9,330 bases of DNA from Lentimicrobiaceae bacterium (GTDB taxonomy: Bacteria; Bacteroidota; Bacteroidia; Bacteroidales; WCHB1-69), in the NCBI GenBank assembly GCA_009787675.1, contig WQSU01000080.1, positions 1 through 9,330 on the forward strand. Direction: 5' to 3'. Shown here piece by piece: positions 6,497 through 9,330 of the stretch. Each line of letters opens with the position of its first letter. The stretch's first letter is position 1. Both the position numbers and the translations under genes were made by a program. The notes under the pieces are model-generated. The model made no database searches. It had not been told where the DNA came from and saw nothing but the letters and a program-made list of their open reading frames with translations.

Positions 6497-9330
6497 CTAC
6501 CTCACAACAACCTCATCCACAAAGATAAACGCCGGATATCCTGCTCCCAGATGCCACTCCGGCAAATTGCCATAGTTAATGGCTTTGATCTTGATAAATC
6601 GCGCAGTTGTTTTCTTTTTTATCATAAAATCGTCCACCATCGCCGTGAAATCATCCTCAGGGTGAGGAGAATAGAAATCGCCGTAAGGTTCGTAATGAAT
6701 GCCGTCTATAGAAGTTTCTACGTGTATGGATTTCGGGAAGAAGATCCACGAGCGGATGTCTTGCAGAAATCCTGCGCCCACTTCCTGTATCTCCTGCACC
6801 GATTCTAAATCCACAATGGCGGCAAAATCCTGCGCCTGATAGCCTTGCCAACCCCCTAACCTAAAATTCACATTGCCCCGAATATAATCTATCAAACCCT
6901 CATCACCATCTGCCGTATATTGCGAACTGTATTTGGACAAAATTTGTATGGATTTGTCTTTTTGAAATTTGTAATAGCTTGCTTCCACCACGTTGCTGTA
7001 TCCGGTTTCGGGATGCCATGCTACCGCCCTAAAAAATGTAGTGGTATCAATAACAATAGATTGCGTGTATTCTAATGAGTTTTTTGTTGGGATTGAACCA
7101 TCGGTGGTGAAGTAGAGGGGAGAGGGGAGAGGTGAGGAATGAGAGGTGAGAGGTGAGGGGGTGATTGAGATTTGGGTGGCGCCTTTGAAAGAGCGTTGCA
7201 TGGGAGAAAACACGGGAACAGTTGTAAGGGTTTGTTCCACTTTGTTTTCCGGACGGTCTTTCCGGGCTGTTCCAAAGCTTGTGTTAGGTTGGTTGTCCAT
7301 TACAAACTCAATGGTACCGCCATCTTTAATAGCATCATAAGTGATGTATGATTTGGTATAGGGTTTACCGTTTAGTTTAACAGATTGAATATAAATGTTT
7401 TTATCTGATTGATTGTTAGCGATGATAACAAACTGTTTGCCATTTTCTAAATTTATAGTGGCTTTGTCGAAAATGGGTGAGCCGATGATATACTTATTGT
7501 CGCCCGGACACACCGGATAGAAGCCCATGGCGCTAAACACGTACCATGCCGACATCTGTCCACAATCTTCATTGCCAATTAAGCCATCGGGTTGCGAGGT
7601 GTAGAAATCGCGCATGATTTGACGGCACAAAGCCTGTGTTTTCCAAGGCTTTCCTATGTAGTTGTATAAATAGGCGGCGTGGTGGCTGGGTTCGTTGCCG
7701 TGTGCATATTGCCCAATCAAGCCGGTAACATCCACTTGGTGGCGACCGCTCAATTCTGTTGCTGTGTTGAACAGCGAATCTAAAAACTGCTCCACAACTG
7801 CATCGCCACCGCGCAATGCAATGTAGTTCGTGAAATCGTGCGGAATGTAAGTAGAATATTGCCAAGAGTTTCCCTCCGTAAAATGGTTGTTCACCTCCGT
7901 TGGATTGAACGGCACTATCCACGCACCGTTGTGTTTGGGGCGCATAAAGCCGTTGGGATCCAGCATATTTTTATAGTATTGGCTGCGCTTGTTATATTCG
8001 CGATATACCTCATCGTTTCCTATTGCTTTGGCAAACTGCGCAATACACCAATCGTCGTATGCATACTCCAGCGTTTTGGAAACCCCCTCATGCTCCTTTT
8101 CACCCGGAATGAAACCGTATTGCGCATATTCGGGACGCCCCAGCTTGTTCAGCGTTGCGCTGTGCGTCATGGCTTCCAGCATTTTATGCCTGTCGTAGTT
8201 GCCGATGCCTTTCACAAAAGCATCGTAAATTACAGGTACAGAGTGATAGCCAATCATGCACCAAGTTTCAAAGGCTGCCAGTTCCCACATGGGGAGCATA
8301 CCGCTCTGCTCATAATGTTTCAAAAAAGTATAGATAAAGTCGCCGGAACGCTTTCTATCAATAAGATTCAACAACGGATGCAAGGCGCGATAGGTATCCC
8401 ACAACGAAAAAACAGTATATATCTCATGTTCTTTAGCCGTGTAAATATTACCGTTCATGCCGCGATAACGCCCATCTATATCCGTAAACAAATAAGGCGA
8501 TGTAAAACAGTGGTACAGCGCTGTGTAGAATACTTTTTTCAGTTCTACATCCGAAGTTTCCACTACAATTTTAGACAATTCGGTATTCCAAAGATTATCT
8601 GCATTTTTCATCCATTTTTGAAAATCAAAATCGGGAATTTCCGCTTGATTTTTTTGTGCGGCATACAGATCGTCAGCCACGCCGGAAATGGCTACATTTA
8701 TCAATAACTCATTCACTTGAGCATCAAAATAAACGATGGCTTTACAATTAGTCCCTTCAATAAAATCACCTTTAGTAACGAGTTGGTCATTCACAAAAAG
8801 CTCAATTTTTTGAATTGGTATCGAAAACTTCATGGAGAAAGCCAAATGTTGGTCTTCATTCCAGGCGCGCGAATTGCGAAGCCCCACAATTTCGTTGTTT
8901 TGAGGCAAATATTTCATGCTGCTGTTCAACACAATATCTCTGTGTTTCAAATCAATAACGACACCTTTTGTGGTGCTGCCGGCAGGAAAGCTATAGCGGT
9001 GCATTGCCACCCGTTTTCCCGCTGTAAACTCTGCTTTAATCCGATACTTATCTAACCAAACGGCATAATATCCGGGTTTTGCCGTTTCGTTTTGATGAGA
9101 GAATTTAGAGCTGTACTCCTTATTCAAAATGGAGGGTGTTCCCACAAAGGGCATTACCAGCACATCGCCATAATCGGAGCAGCCGGTGCCGCTGAGGTGC
9201 GTGTGCGAAAACCCGTAAATAATGCTGTCGGAGTAGTGGTAGCCGGAGCAGCCCTCCCAGCCGTCTAACCGTGTATCGGGGCTCACCTGAATGGCGCCAA
9301 ACGGAACAATGGCACCGGGAAAGGTATGCC
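6497..9330 (-). CDS. GH92 alpha-mannosidase with chitobiase-type and F5/8 C-terminal domains (N-terminus cut)
   Basis: The frame is open from the window edge (first full codon at 9328) to the TAG at 6497-6499, giving 943 residues; a GTG at 9286 is internal, because HTFPGAIVPFGAIQVSPDTR reads through it. GH92 enzymes are calcium-dependent exo-alpha-mannosidases, common in glycan-degrading Bacteroidota. The N-terminal beta-sandwich shows GCSGYHYSD and YGFSHTHLSGTG. The catalytic barrel shows FSLWDTYRALHPL (about 308), PMWELAAFETWCMIGYHSVP (about 344), TEGNSWQYSTYIPHD (Glu485, probable acid) and GNEDCGQMSAWYVFSAMGFY (Glu587/Asp588, in the region expected to hold the base). Residues about 705-772 form a chitobiase C-terminal domain (YFTTDGSIPT, FFRAVAW). 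About 812-943 is an F5/8 type C, carbohydrate-binding-like domain (RLGGWQGYQAQDF, WIFFPKSIHVETS, WHLGAGYPAFIFVDE). Export is expected, but the signal peptide lies outside the window. Linkage specificity cannot be read from this sequence. No SusC/SusD pair is in view, and no clear terminator follows. Confidence 0.96.
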   Translation of the reverse strand, partial: HTFPGAIVPFGAIQVSPDTRLDGWEGCSGYHYSDSIIYGFSHTHLSGTGCSDYGDVLVMPFVGTPSILNKEYSSKFSHQNETAKPGYYAVWLDKYRIKAEFTAGKRVAMHRYSFPAGSTTKGVVIDLKHRDIVLNSSMKYLPQNNEIVGLRNSRAWNEDQHLAFSMKFSIPIQKIELFVNDQLVTKGDFIEGTNCKAIVYFDAQVNELLINVAISGVADDLYAAQKNQAEIPDFDFQKWMKNADNLWNTELSKIVVETSDVELKKVFYTALYHCFTSPYLFTDIDGRYRGMNGNIYTAKEHEIYTVFSLWDTYRALHPLLNLIDRKRSGDFIYTFLKHYEQSGMLPMWELAAFETWCMIGYHSVPVIYDAFVKGIGNYDRHKMLEAMTHSATLNKLGRPEYAQYGFIPGEKEHEGVSKTLEYAYDDWCIAQFAKAIGNDEVYREYNKRSQYYKNMLDPNGFMRPKHNGAWIVPFNPTEVNNHFTEGNSWQYSTYIPHDFTNYIALRGGDAVVEQFLDSLFNTATELSGRHQVDVTGLIGQYAHGNEPSHHAAYLYNYIGKPWKTQALCRQIMRDFYTSQPDGLIGNEDCGQMSAWYVFSAMGFYPVCPGDNKYIIGSPIFDKATINLENGKQFVIIANNQSDKNIYIQSVKLNGKPYTKSYITYDAIKDGGTIEFVMDNQPNTSFGTARKDRPENKVEQTLTTVPVFSPMQRSFKGATQISITPSPLTSHSSPLPSPLYFTTDGSIPTKNSLEYTQSIVIDTTTFFRAVAWHPETGYSNVVEASYYKFQKDKSIQILSKYSSQYTADGDEGLIDYIRGNVNFRLGGWQGYQAQDFAAIVDLESVQEIQEVGAGFLQDIRSWIFFPKSIHVETSIDGIHYEPYGDFYSPHPEDDFTAMVDDFMIKKKTTARFIKIKAINYGNLPEWHLGAGYPAFIFVDEVVVR
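7115..7163. repeat. 7-bp tandem repeat (consensus GAGGTGA) inside the GH92 gene
   Basis: Seven head-to-tail heptamers are visible on the plus strand: GAGGGGA, GAGGGGA, GAGGTGA, GGAATGA, GAGGTGA, GAGGTGA and GGGGTGA. On the coding strand this is a pyrimidine-rich TCACCTC array encoding a Ser/Pro/Leu-rich stretch (SPLTSHSSPLPSPL) at residues about 722-738, inside the chitobiase-type domain just before YFTTDGS. Seven is not a multiple of three, so gain or loss of one unit would shift the frame and remove the F5/8 domain. The present copy number keeps the frame open. Confidence 0.85.

Noticed and set aside
7838..8707. 289-codon open frame on the plus strand
   Set aside because: It lies wholly antisense to the GH92 catalytic domain, whose motifs are unmistakable; its translation shows no recognisable family and is rich in Cys, Arg and His as expected of a shadow frame.
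9284..9286. GTG as the GH92 start codon
   Set aside because: The same frame continues to the window edge and encodes the conserved GH92 motif with FPGAIVPFG, so the GTG is an internal valine.

Overview
The window looks like chromosomal DNA from a member of the Bacteroidota, probably Bacteroidia in the broad Chitinophagales/Saprospirales/Flavobacteriales sense; I cannot name a genus. The evidence is: a TAnnTTTG-type -7 promoter box in front of rpsA; A-rich leaders without Shine-Dalgarno sequences; a secreted choice-of-anchor L protein; a GH92 mannosidase with a chitobiase-type plus F5/8 tail; an S1 protein with a long acidic N-terminal extension; and a hairpin-rich intergenic repeat of a kind I recall from Bacteroidota genomes.

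Layout. Positions 1-2039 (minus) hold the N-terminal two thirds or so of a large secreted surface protein cut by the left window edge. It lies 18 nt downstream of nadA (minus, 2058-2969), the quinolinate synthase of de novo NAD synthesis. nadA diverges from rpsA (plus, 3157-5262), which encodes ribosomal protein S1 with six S1 domains; the spacer carries the rpsA promoter and a leader with several small hairpins. A strong intrinsic terminator closes rpsA. Next comes the frameshifted 3' remnant of an unrecognised gene (5342-5646), then a small DsrC/TusE-family sulfur-carrier gene (minus, 5738-6052) with both C-terminal cysteines. A 444-bp spacer upstream of it holds a 10-bp-arm inverted repeat and a roughly 160-bp nested-hairpin element. 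The right third (minus, 6497 to the window edge) is a GH92 alpha-mannosidase missing its first residues, with a 7-bp tandem repeat inside its coding sequence.

How the genes work together. This is a mixed housekeeping and accessory neighbourhood, not one pathway: cofactor synthesis (nadA), translation (rpsA), sulfur transfer (dsrC), glycan breakdown (GH92) and a surface adhesin-like protein. I found no CRISPR array, tRNA, rRNA, transposase or phage gene. The observations most worth following up are the solitary two-cysteine DsrC, the nested-hairpin element, the heptamer array in the GH92 gene and the structured rpsA leader. I see no multi-gene novel system.
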